This document shows positions 1 through 5,791 of a stretch of DNA of 5,791 bases, in pieces. The notes beneath the pieces are model-generated. The model was not told the DNA's origin and ran no database searches. It was given only the letters and a program-made list of their open reading frames with translations. The translations under genes were made by a program, and so were the position numbers. Position 1 is the stretch's first letter; every line of letters starts with the position of its first letter. Source of the DNA: Euzebyaceae bacterium (GTDB taxonomy: Bacteria > Actinomycetota > Nitriliruptoria > Euzebyales > Egibacteraceae). The stretch covers positions 1 to 5,791 of the forward strand of contig JACCXR010000201.1 of NCBI GenBank assembly GCA_013696915.1. The letters run 5' to 3'.

Positions 1-189
1 GGCATCCGCACGTACCCGGCCCAAGTCGACGACGACGGCTCCATCCTGCTGACGCTGCCCGCGGACGGTCCCCTGCCGGCCTGCTCCGACGACGTGCCGG
101 CCGCCGCCCCGCCCGGGCCGCAGGCCGGCACGGCGCCGTTCGCCGAAGACATCAGCCAAGCGCCCGATCCAGGTTCGTCGCCGCGCTGA
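1..189 (+). CDS. C-terminal end of a probable Rieske-type [2Fe-2S] protein (5' truncated by window edge)
   Basis: Frame +1 is open from the first base to a TGA at 187-189, giving 62 residues. The start (GIRTYPAQVDDDGSILLTLP) has the form of the last beta strands of a Rieske ferredoxin or NirD-like protein: an aromatic-Pro 'TYP' followed by a short acidic turn and an alternating hydrophobic strand. The iron-binding CxH and CxxH boxes would lie upstream, outside the window, so the family call is inference from the tail alone. After about residue 24 the sequence becomes a Pro/Ala/Gly-rich tail with no recognisable fold. Third codon positions are almost all G or C up to base 150, then loosen where the frame enters the convergent GH15 gene. 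The gene overlaps that gene tail to tail by 38 bases. An alternative minus-strand reading of bases 1-152 is also open and cannot be excluded by base composition. Confidence 0.5.
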   Translation, partial: GIRTYPAQVDDDGSILLTLPADGPLPACSDDVPAAAPPGPQAGTAPFAEDISQAPDPGSSPR

Positions 190-2020
190 TCAGAGCGATG
201 TGCGTGAACGCCTGTGGGAAGTTACCGAGCAGGTCGCCGGTCGGGCTGATCTCCTCGGAGTACAGACCGAGGTGGTTGGCGTAGGTGAGCATCTTCTCGA
301 ATACCAGCCGCGCCTCGTCGAGGCGGCCGGCGCGCGTCAGCGCCTCGACGTACCAGAACGAGCACATCGAGAACGTGCCCTCGTGGCCGCGCAGGCCGTC
401 GTGCGAGGCCTCGACGTCATAGCGGTACACCAGCGAATCCGAGACGAGCTCCTCGCCGATCGCATCGAGCGTCGAGAGCCAGTGCGGGTCCTTGCCGGCG
501 ATGAACAGCACGAGCGGCATCAGCAGCAGCGAGGCGTCGAGCACGTCGGAGCCGTAGTGCTGGACGAAGGCGCCGCGGCGCTTGCTGTAGCCGCGCTCCA
601 TGATCTGGTGGTAGACGCGGTCGCGCTCGCTGAGCCAGCGCACGATGTCGCCCGGCAGCCCGCGCGTGCGGTGCATGCGGATCGCGCGCTCCAGGGCGAC
701 CCACGTCATGAGGCGCGAGTAGGTGAAGTGCTTCTCGCCGCCGCGCGTCTCCCAGATGCCCTCGTCGGCCTGGTCCCAGTTCTCACACAGCCAGTCGACG
801 ATCCGCTGCACGTGCCCCCAGGTCTCGTGGAAGATCGGCGAGCCGTGCTTGTTGTAGAGGTAGATCGAGTCGATGAGCTCACCGTAGATATCGAGCTGGC
901 GCTGGCCGGCGGCGCCGTTGCCGATCCGCACCGGGGCCGAGTCGCAGTAGCCCGACCAGTGCGTGAGCTCGATCTCCGGCAGCTCGCGGCGCCCGTCGAT
1001 CCCGTACATGATCTGTAGTGGGCCGCTGGGGCCCGGCGGTCTCTGCTGGGACTCACGCGTGCGGTCGGTGAGCCAGTCCATGAAGGCCGCGGCCTCGTCG
1101 GTGAAGCCCAGCCGCAGCAGGGCGTAGAGCGAGAACGCAGCGTCACGGATCCACGTGAAGCGGTAGTCCCAGTTGCGATCGCCGCCGATGCGCTCGGGCA
1201 ACGACGTGGTCGGCGCGGCGACGATCGCACCCGTCGGCGCGTAGGTCAGCAGCTTCAGCGTGAGCGCCGAGCGGTCGACCCTCTCGCGCCAGCGTCCGCG
1301 GTAGCGCGAGCGGCCGAGCCACTGGCGCCAGTAGCGGACGGTCGCGTCGAAGGCGTCGGCGGTCTCGCGCTCGGAATGCGGCCGGCAGGTGTGGTCGTCG
1401 CCCACACGCTCGAGGACGAACGTGCGCGACTGCCCCGCGCGCAGCGTGAAACTCGCGCGCACGCCGCCTTCGCTGCGCTCCGGCTTCTCCGACGACCAGC
1501 CGCCGGTGGACCCGCCGTCCGCGAACGACCCCTCCAGCGCGAGCGCCAGGGACGGCGAGCGAAAGACGACGCCGTGCTCCTGGAGCTCGAGGTCGTGTCG
1601 CGCGCGCCCGTAGTCGAAGCGCGGCTGGACCTCGAGCGTGAACGGCATGTCGCCGCGCACGACGAGGACCCGCCGCACCAGGCGGTGGCGATGGTGGGCG
1701 ACGTCGGCGCTCTCGATCGGCATGAAGTCCTCGATCTCCCCCACGCCGTCGGGCGTGAAGAAGCGCGTGATGAGGACGTTCGTGTCGGGGAAGTAGAGCT
1801 GGCGGGAGGTCCAGTCGGTGGTCTCTGGGCGCAGCGCGTAGAAGCCGCCCTCGTCGCGGTCGAGGATCGAGCCGAAGACGCTCGGCGCGTCGAACGCGGG
1901 GCAGCAGTACCAGTCGATCGTCCCGTCCGTGCCGACGAGCGCGACCGTGTGCAGGTCCCCGACGAGGCCGTGCTCGGCGATCGGCGGGTAGCGCCCGCTG
2001 TAGGACCCGGCGAAGGCCAA
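152..2020 (-). CDS. Glycoside hydrolase family 15 protein (glucoamylase/trehalase type)
   Basis: This 622-residue protein has the normal length and full motif set of bacterial GH15 enzymes, inverting alpha-glucosidases that release beta-glucose from alpha-glucans, isomaltose-type sugars or trehalose. Residues 1-240 form the N-terminal beta-sandwich region, opening with RYPPIAEHGLVGD and GTIDWYCCPAFDAPSVF. The (alpha/alpha)6 barrel follows: RNWDYRFTWIRDA (282-294), the PVRIGN / QRQLDIYGE block (363-381), DEGIWETRG (419-427, probable general acid), HEGTFSMCSFW (546-556), LYSEEI (586-591, probable general base) and GNFPQAFTHIALI (599-611). There is no signal peptide or membrane segment, so it is probably cytoplasmic. 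The start is TTG at 2018-2020, the only usual start codon between the in-frame nirD stop and the conserved N-terminus; the Shine-Dalgarno is weak. It follows nirD by 54 bases on the same strand. Substrate cannot be decided from sequence: several actinobacterial GH15 proteins are trehalases, others are glucoamylases. Confidence 0.93.
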   Translation of the reverse strand: MAFAGSYSGRYPPIAEHGLVGDLHTVALVGTDGTIDWYCCPAFDAPSVFGSILDRDEGGFYALRPETTDWTSRQLYFPDTNVLITRFFTPDGVGEIEDFMPIESADVAHHRHRLVRRVLVVRGDMPFTLEVQPRFDYGRARHDLELQEHGVVFRSPSLALALEGSFADGGSTGGWSSEKPERSEGGVRASFTLRAGQSRTFVLERVGDDHTCRPHSERETADAFDATVRYWRQWLGRSRYRGRWRERVDRSALTLKLLTYAPTGAIVAAPTTSLPERIGGDRNWDYRFTWIRDAAFSLYALLRLGFTDEAAAFMDWLTDRTRESQQRPPGPSGPLQIMYGIDGRRELPEIELTHWSGYCDSAPVRIGNGAAGQRQLDIYGELIDSIYLYNKHGSPIFHETWGHVQRIVDWLCENWDQADEGIWETRGGEKHFTYSRLMTWVALERAIRMHRTRGLPGDIVRWLSERDRVYHQIMERGYSKRRGAFVQHYGSDVLDASLLLMPLVLFIAGKDPHWLSTLDAIGEELVSDSLVYRYDVEASHDGLRGHEGTFSMCSFWYVEALTRAGRLDEARLVFEKMLTYANHLGLYSEEISPTGDLLGNFPQAFTHIALISAATNLDRALG

Positions 2021-2074
2021 CGCGCGCGCGCCGCTCAGCCGATGCTGTAGCAGTCTGTGATCTCGCGCCGTCCC
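2021..2074 (-). other. nirD-GH15 intergenic gap
   Basis: This gap of 54 bases contains no convincing terminator hairpin with a T run and no clear -10/-35 pair, so read-through from nirD is the simplest reading. The eleven bases next to the GH15 start codon (2021-2031) are a pure alternating CG tract, which leaves no good Shine-Dalgarno at normal spacing; the nearest purine-rich piece is a weak GAG about 13 bases upstream. Confidence 0.4.
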
Positions 2075-2398
2075 TCAGGCTGCCGAGGCCAGCGCCCGCG
2101 CCGGAGCCAGCTCGACGCACACGCGATCGCCGCGAACCTCGACGCGGTGCGCCGTTACGCCCTCGCCGTCGGTCAGCGCCTCGCCGCTGGCGAGGTCGAA
2201 GCGGCGGTCGTGCAGCGGGCAGACCACGCAGTGGTCGGCGAGGATCCCGTCCGAGAGCGGGCCGCCGAGGTGTGGGCAGCCGTCCTCGAGCGCGTACCAG
2301 CCCGAGTCGGCGTGGAAGATGGCGATCCGCCGCTGCGCGACGGTCGCGGCCCGTCCCTCCCCGAGGGGGACGTCGTCGACGGCGCAGACCTCGATCAT
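2075..2398 (-). CDS. nirD: NAD(P)H nitrite reductase small subunit, Rieske-type
   Basis: This 107-residue protein is the small partner of NirB in the cytoplasmic siroheme nitrite reductase that reduces nitrite to ammonium. It shows a Rieske fold with both ligand boxes: CPH at residues 41-43 and CPLH at 60-63, giving two Cys and two His for a [2Fe-2S] centre. The lead-in 'WYALEDGCPHLGGPLSDG' and the 'HDRRFDLASGEALTDGEG' that follows are typical, and the length matches the family (about 105-115). Many NirD proteins lack the cluster ligands; this one keeps all four. The ATG at 2396-2398 overlaps the nirB stop as ATGA, implying translational coupling. A GAGGA Shine-Dalgarno lies 9 bases upstream. 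The reading frame stays open further upstream to 2551, but that part is an Arg-rich shadow of nirB. A generic Rieske ferredoxin is the only real alternative, and the adjacent nirB makes it unlikely. Confidence 0.95.
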   Translation of the reverse strand: MIEVCAVDDVPLGEGRAATVAQRRIAIFHADSGWYALEDGCPHLGGPLSDGILADHCVVCPLHDRRFDLASGEALTDGEGVTAHRVEVRGDRVCVELAPARALASAA

Positions 2399-4863
2399 CG
2401 CTCGCCGTCCTCGGGGGGGCCGACGAGCGCGGGCACCGCGCCCTCGTCCGCGTCCTCGGGGGGGCCGACGAGCTCCCCCATCGCGCGGCCGCCGGCGCCG
2501 TCGAGGTCCTCGAACTGGCGCGGATGGTAGGGCTCGTCGCGCTCGAGCCACGGGTCTTTCGCGGCCGCGGCGGCCTTGGCGATCCTGAAGCGCTCCAGCA
2601 GTTCGGCGCTGCGACGCTCGTCGGTCACCACGGCGCGGATCTCCTCGAGGCCGATGCGCGGGACGAAGTCATACATGCGCTCCTTGTGGTCGGCGTGCTC
2701 GCGGTAGTACTGCAGGAACACGGTGGCCAGGCGCAGCAGCTCGTCGGCCGTCTCCAGCGTGGCCAGCACGTCGGCCTCGCGGACCGTGCCGCCGGCGGCG
2801 CCGGCGATGCGCAGTTGCCAGCCGCCCTCGACGGCGACCGCGCCGATGTCCTTGACGGTCGCCTCGGCGCAGTTGCGCGGGCAGCCCGACACGCCGGACT
2901 TGACCTTGGCCGGTGTGTGCAGGCCCTCCCACTCGCGCTCCATGCGTACCCCGAGGTCGATCGAGTCGCCGATGCCGAAGCGACAGAAGTCGGTGCCGAC
3001 GCACGTCTTCACGGTGCGGATCGCCTTGGCGTAGGCGTGGCCGGAGGGCATCCCGATATCGCGCCAGATCGCGGGGAGATCCTCCTTGGCCACGCCGAGC
3101 AGGTCGATCCGCTGCCCGCCCGTCACCTTGACCATGCGTGCCTCGTAGCGCTCGGCGGCGTCAGCGATGCGCCGAAGCTGATCGGGCGTGGTCACCCCGC
3201 CGTACATCCGCGGCACCACCGAGAAGGTGCCGTCGTTCTGGATGTTGGCGTGCACCCGGTCGTTGATGTAGCGCGCGGAGCGCTCCTCGCGGTGACGGTT
3301 GTCGTTGACCTCGGAGACCAGGTAGGCCAGCGCCGGCTTGCACAGGCCGCACTCGCGCCCGGTCCCGCAGGCGGCGGTGACGTCGCTGACCGCGGTGTGG
3401 CCCTCCTCGCCGATGCGCCTGGCGAGCTCCTCGCGCGTCTGGCGCTTGCAGGGGCACAGGAAGGCGGGCTCCTCGGCGGCGCCGCCGGTCGCCTCGGCCA
3501 CGACCTCCTTGACCATCGGCTTGCAGCTACCACAGCCCGTGCCCGCGCGCGTGAGCGCCATCACCTCGCGTGCTGACCCGGCGCCCTGCTCGCGCACTGC
3601 GGCGACCAGGTCGCCCTTGCAGACGCCGTTGCAGTCGCAGATCTGGGCGCCGTCGGGGAGGTCGGCGGCGGTCGCCGCCGCGGCCGCGGCGAGGCGCTCC
3701 AGCGGGTCGGCGACCTCGTCGTCGCAGCGGATCGCATCGAGCAGTGCCTCGGTGCCGCGCACGTCGCCCAGCAGGACGGCGCCCGCCGCGCGGCCGTCGG
3801 CGAGCACGAGCTTGCGGTACAGCGGGCCCTCGGCATTCGCGGTGACGGCCTCCTGGGGGCCCTCGGCGCTACCGATCGAGACGAGGTCGACGCCCATCAC
3901 CTTGAGCTTGGCCCACTGCAGGGAGCCGTTGTAGGTCTCGTCCGACTCAGCGTCGGTCAGCGTCACCGCGGCCACCCGTGCCTGGTCGTAGATCGGCGCG
4001 ACCAGGCCGTAGACGGTGCCGCGATGCTCGGCGCACTCGCCCACGGCGAGCACCCGGTCCGCGGAGGTCTTCAGGCGGTCGTCGACGACGATGCCGCGCT
4101 TGACCTCGAGCCCCGCGCTCTGCGCGAGCGCCTTCTCGGGCGTGATGCCGATGCTGACCACGATCAGGTCGGCCTCGAGCTCCTCGCCGCCGGCGAAGCG
4201 CAGGCCGGTCGCGCGCTCGTCGCCCAGCACGCACTCGGTCTGGCGCTCGAGCAGCACCTCGACGCCGAGTGCCTCGATCGCGGGCTGCAGCATCGCGGCC
4301 GCGCCGGCGTCGAGCTGGCGCTCCATCAGGCGGTCCATCAGGTGGACGACGGTGACCGCACAGCCGCGCGAGGCGACGCCGTAGGCGGCCTCGAGGCCCA
4401 GCAGCCCGCCGCCTATGACCGCCACGCGCGCGCCCTCGCCGGCAGCCCGGCGGATCATCTCGCAGTCCTCGGGGCCGCGGAAGGGGACCACCCCGGGAAG
4501 GTCGAGGCCGGGGATCGGCGGCATCAGCGGTCGCGAGCCGGTGCACAGCGCCACCGAGGCGAACGAGCGCCGTTCGCCGCCGTCCAGGGTCAGCTCGGCC
4601 CGCTGCGCGTCGAGCGCCTCCACCCACCGACCGGAGAGGATCTCGACGCGGTTGTCGGCGTACCACTCCTCGGGGCGAAGCTGGAGGCCCTCGGGGCCCT
4701 CGCCCGAGACGAGGATCTCCGACAGGCGGACGCGGTCGTAGGGGAGGTGCTCCTCGGCGCATACCAGCGTCACGCGCGCGTCGGGGTCGCGTCCGATGAC
4801 GGCCTCGCAGAGCGATTGGCCAGCGATGCCGCCGCCGACGATGGCGATTCCCTCGCTGCTCAT
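2395..4863 (-). CDS. nirB: NAD(P)H-dependent assimilatory nitrite reductase large subunit
   Basis: This 822-residue protein, normal length for NirB, catalyses six-electron reduction of nitrite to ammonium in the cytoplasm. Domain order: FAD site VGGGIAG (9-15); NAD(P) site VIGGGLLGLEAA (149-160); FAD-closing motif VLAVGECAEH (271-280); first BFD [2Fe-2S] domain with C409, C411, C444, C447; second BFD-like domain with C470, C472, C505, C508; then the sulfite/nitrite reductase half-domain (about 520-590) and the siroheme/[4Fe-4S] domain with C621-x5-C627 and C661-x3-C665 in GCPRNCAEA. All cofactor ligands are present. The C-terminal tail after about 780 carries LVGPPED twice, 15 residues apart. 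ATG at 4861-4863 is chosen because GAGGA stands 7 bases before it and the GxGxxG motif follows at once; the open frame extends to 5247 but only as an Arg/Pro-rich shadow of the upstream gene. It overlaps nirD by four bases and lies 34 bases after the upstream flavoprotein gene. Confidence 0.97.
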   Translation of the reverse strand: MSSEGIAIVGGGIAGQSLCEAVIGRDPDARVTLVCAEEHLPYDRVRLSEILVSGEGPEGLQLRPEEWYADNRVEILSGRWVEALDAQRAELTLDGGERRSFASVALCTGSRPLMPPIPGLDLPGVVPFRGPEDCEMIRRAAGEGARVAVIGGGLLGLEAAYGVASRGCAVTVVHLMDRLMERQLDAGAAAMLQPAIEALGVEVLLERQTECVLGDERATGLRFAGGEELEADLIVVSIGITPEKALAQSAGLEVKRGIVVDDRLKTSADRVLAVGECAEHRGTVYGLVAPIYDQARVAAVTLTDAESDETYNGSLQWAKLKVMGVDLVSIGSAEGPQEAVTANAEGPLYRKLVLADGRAAGAVLLGDVRGTEALLDAIRCDDEVADPLERLAAAAAATAADLPDGAQICDCNGVCKGDLVAAVREQGAGSAREVMALTRAGTGCGSCKPMVKEVVAEATGGAAEEPAFLCPCKRQTREELARRIGEEGHTAVSDVTAACGTGRECGLCKPALAYLVSEVNDNRHREERSARYINDRVHANIQNDGTFSVVPRMYGGVTTPDQLRRIADAAERYEARMVKVTGGQRIDLLGVAKEDLPAIWRDIGMPSGHAYAKAIRTVKTCVGTDFCRFGIGDSIDLGVRMEREWEGLHTPAKVKSGVSGCPRNCAEATVKDIGAVAVEGGWQLRIAGAAGGTVREADVLATLETADELLRLATVFLQYYREHADHKERMYDFVPRIGLEEIRAVVTDERRSAELLERFRIAKAAAAAKDPWLERDEPYHPRQFEDLDGAGGRAMGELVGPPEDADEGAVPALVGPPEDGER
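2400..2428 (-). promoter_or_regulatory. nirD ribosome binding site within a predicted hairpin
   Basis: On the minus strand GCTCGTCG (2428-2421) can pair with CGGCGAGC (2407-2400) to form an eight-pair stem with one G-T wobble. The 13-base loop (2420-2408) is seven C residues bracketed by G and GAGGA. GAGGA at 2412-2408 is the nirD Shine-Dalgarno, and the ATG begins two bases after the stem. Ribosomes finishing nirB would melt the stem, which fits coupled translation. In DNA this GC-rich such stems can arise by chance, so function is inference. Confidence 0.4.
2406..2473. repeat. Two 23-base exact direct repeats, 45-base period, in the 3' end of nirB
   Basis: Bases 2406-2428 and 2451-2473 are identical; each contains a run of seven G on the plus strand. 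The 45-base period is exactly 15 codons, so the repeat encodes LVGPPED twice in the NirB tail. The left copy also supplies the nirD Shine-Dalgarno. It looks like an in-frame tandem duplication whose spacer has since diverged. Confidence 0.9.
4007..4038. repeat. 32-base identity with 5460-5491 (nirB copy)
   Basis: This stretch is identical base for base to 5460-5491. It encodes the FAD-binding ECAEHRGTVYG segment of NirB and marks the homology between nirB and the flavoprotein gene upstream of it. Confidence 0.9.
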
Positions 4864-4870
4864 GCCGGCA

Positions 4871-4875
4871 TCCTC
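4871..4875 (-). promoter_or_regulatory. nirB Shine-Dalgarno
   Basis: TCCTC on the plus strand reads GAGGA on the minus strand, 7 bases before the nirB ATG. It lies in the 34-base gap behind the upstream flavoprotein gene and decides the nirB start against the longer open frame. No promoter or terminator is apparent in this gap. Confidence 0.75.
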
Positions 4876-4897
4876 GCCCAGTGGGGTTTCCTGGCCG

Positions 4898-5791
4898 TCA
4901 CGCGTGTGTTTCGGCTCGGTGAACACGCTCGGGCTCGTCGGCGCGACGCAGCAGCGCCTCGATCTCGGACGTGCACGAGCCGCAGCCCGTGGAGGCGCGC
5001 GTGACACCCGCGACTCCGGCGACGGAGGTGAGCCCACGGGCGGAGATCGCCTGCTCGATCTCCCCGCGCGTGACCGCGTTGCAGGTGCAGACCGTCGCTT
5101 CGGGGCCCGGGTCGGGCTCCGCTTCGGTGGCCTCCCCGGGACCGGCCAGCAGGCGCTGCGGCACCGGGTCCTCGCTGCGCAGCAGGCCCGAGAGCTCGCG
5201 TGCCTGGGACACGTCGCCGACCAGCACCGCCCCCGCGAGACGCTCACCGTCGAGGACCAGCCTGCGATAGGTCCCGCGCCGCCCGTCGGAGAAGACGATC
5301 TCGTCCTGATGCTCAGACGCGGCCTGGCCGCCGCCCGCGAAGAGGTCGACCCCGGCCACCTTCAGGGTGGTCGCCGGCACGGCGCCCTGGAAGCCCGCGG
5401 GGTCGCCGCAGACGGTGGCGCCGGCCGCGCGGGCCTGCTCGGCCAGGGGCCCCCAGAGCCCGTAGACGGTGCCGCGATGCTCGGCGCACTCACCCACCGC
5501 GAGCACGTCCGGCGCGCTGGTGCGCAACGCATCGTCGACGAGGATGCCGCGGTCGGTGTCGATGCCGGCCCCACGGGCGAGCCCGATCTCGGGGCGGATG
5601 CCCGCGGCGACGACGATCAGCTCGGCGGCCAGATGAGTCCCGTCGGCCAGCGTGACCGCGTCCTCCTGGATCGACGCCACCGTCGTGGCGGCGAGCGCCG
5701 CGATGCCGACGCCCTTCAGCGCGTTGGCGAGCATCGCCGCGCCGCCACCGTCGAGCTGCTGGGGCATCAGCCGGTCGGCGGCCTCGACCAC
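4898..5791 (-). CDS. FAD/NAD(P)H oxidoreductase with C-terminal BFD [2Fe-2S] domain, probable assimilatory nitrate reductase electron-transfer subunit (5' truncated)
   Basis: 297 residues are visible; the GTG at the edge is internal, since it aligns with Val172 of NirB, so about 170 residues (the first FAD-binding half) lie outside the window. Visible parts are the end of the NAD(P)-binding domain, the FAD-closing motif DVLAVGECAEH (95-105 of the visible part), a small domain, and a BFD-type [2Fe-2S] domain with C235, C237, C270 and C273. It then ends, lacking any siroheme domain, so it is not a second NirB. The full length would be near 470 residues, like Klebsiella NasC, which feeds NAD(P)H electrons to the molybdenum nitrate reductase; Bacillus NasB is a longer relative. 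It ends 34 bases before nirB on the same strand, consistent with one nitrate/nitrite assimilation operon. A rubredoxin or ferredoxin reductase with another partner is the main alternative. Confidence is high for the fold and moderate for the role. Confidence 0.8.
   Translation of the reverse strand: MVEAADRLMPQQLDGGGAAMLANALKGVGIAALAATTVASIQEDAVTLADGTHLAAELIVVAAGIRPEIGLARGAGIDTDRGILVDDALRTSAPDVLAVGECAEHRGTVYGLWGPLAEQARAAGATVCGDPAGFQGAVPATTLKVAGVDLFAGGGQAASEHQDEIVFSDGRRGTYRRLVLDGERLAGAVLVGDVSQARELSGLLRSEDPVPQRLLAGPGEATEAEPDPGPEATVCTCNAVTRGEIEQAISARGLTSVAGVAGVTRASTGCGSCTSEIEALLRRADEPERVHRAETHA
5460..5491. repeat. 32-base identity with 4007-4038 (upstream flavoprotein copy)
   Basis: This is the partner of 4007-4038, encoding the same ECAEHRGTVYG segment in the electron-transfer flavoprotein. 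It is long enough to serve as a seed for recombination between the two genes 1,453 bases apart, although no such event is visible. Confidence 0.9.

Noticed and set aside
2021..2074. Possible terminator or promoter between nirD and the GH15 gene
   Set aside because: Only short imperfect GC pairings without a T run are present, and no -10/-35 pair could be supported.
2399..2551. N-terminal extension of NirD by 51 residues
   Set aside because: It is Arg/Gly/Pro-rich and a shadow of the nirB 3' end; the ATG at 2398 with the ATGA overlap gives the family's normal length.
2272..3576. 434-residue plus-strand open frame, and others such as 200-1018, 1376-2050 and 4024-5004
   Set aside because: They lie antisense to strongly recognisable nirB, GH15 and flavoprotein genes, are Arg/Ala/Val/Asp-rich, and show no motifs; they are antisense shadows expected in very GC-rich DNA.
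3663..3692. GCC/GGC-rich low-complexity stretch that could look like a repeat or hairpin
   Set aside because: It encodes the Ala-rich linker before the first BFD domain of NirB; codon choice in an Ala run explains it.
4864..5247. N-terminal extension of NirB by 128 residues
   Set aside because: The extension is Arg/Pro/Ser-rich, overlaps the upstream flavoprotein gene out of frame, and the ATG at 4863 has its own Shine-Dalgarno followed directly by the FAD-binding motif.
5789..5791. GTG at the window edge as the start of the flavoprotein
   Set aside because: It aligns with an internal Val (residue 172) of NirB, and a start here would remove the first FAD-binding half.
1..5791. CRISPR array, tRNA, transposase or integration site
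   Set aside because: No regularly spaced repeats, tRNA-like cloverleaf, transposase motifs or terminal inverted repeats were seen; coding sequence fills nearly all the window.

Overview
The window is very GC-rich, with strong G/C preference at third codon positions, few intergenic bases and TGA stops. Together with the protein types this points to an actinomycete. A Thermoleophilia/Solirubrobacterales-type member is possible, but that placement is only an impression. No RNA genes, insertion sequences, CRISPR arrays or clear rho-independent terminators were seen.

Layout: almost everything is on the minus strand and reads from the right edge leftwards. (1) 4898-5791: the C-terminal two thirds of an FAD/NAD(P)H oxidoreductase ending in a BFD-type [2Fe-2S] domain; its N-terminus lies beyond the window. 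It resembles the electron-transfer subunit of assimilatory nitrate reductase. (2) 2395-4863: a complete NirB, the siroheme/[4Fe-4S] large subunit of NAD(P)H nitrite reductase. (3) 2075-2398: NirD, the Rieske-type small subunit, whose ATG overlaps the nirB stop (ATGA). (4) 152-2020: a complete family 15 glycoside hydrolase (glucoamylase/trehalase type), 54 bases after nirD. (5) 1-189, plus strand: the tail of a convergent gene that reads like the C-terminal end of another Rieske-type protein and overlaps the end of the GH15 gene by 38 bases.

How they work together: the first three genes form a tight transcription unit. Their products would pass electrons from NAD(P)H through FAD and several [2Fe-2S] centres to siroheme, reducing nitrite to ammonium, with the first gene probably serving nitrate reduction. 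The GH15 enzyme would release glucose from trehalose or alpha-glucans in the cytoplasm. Its place behind nirD suggests co-transcription, but a functional link is only inference.

Nothing here looks like a new kind of system. The points most worth a second look are the two complete [2Fe-2S] ligand sets in NirB, a hairpin that places the nirD Shine-Dalgarno in a loop made from a duplicated 23-base element, the paralogy between the two flavoprotein genes, and the ambiguous left edge.
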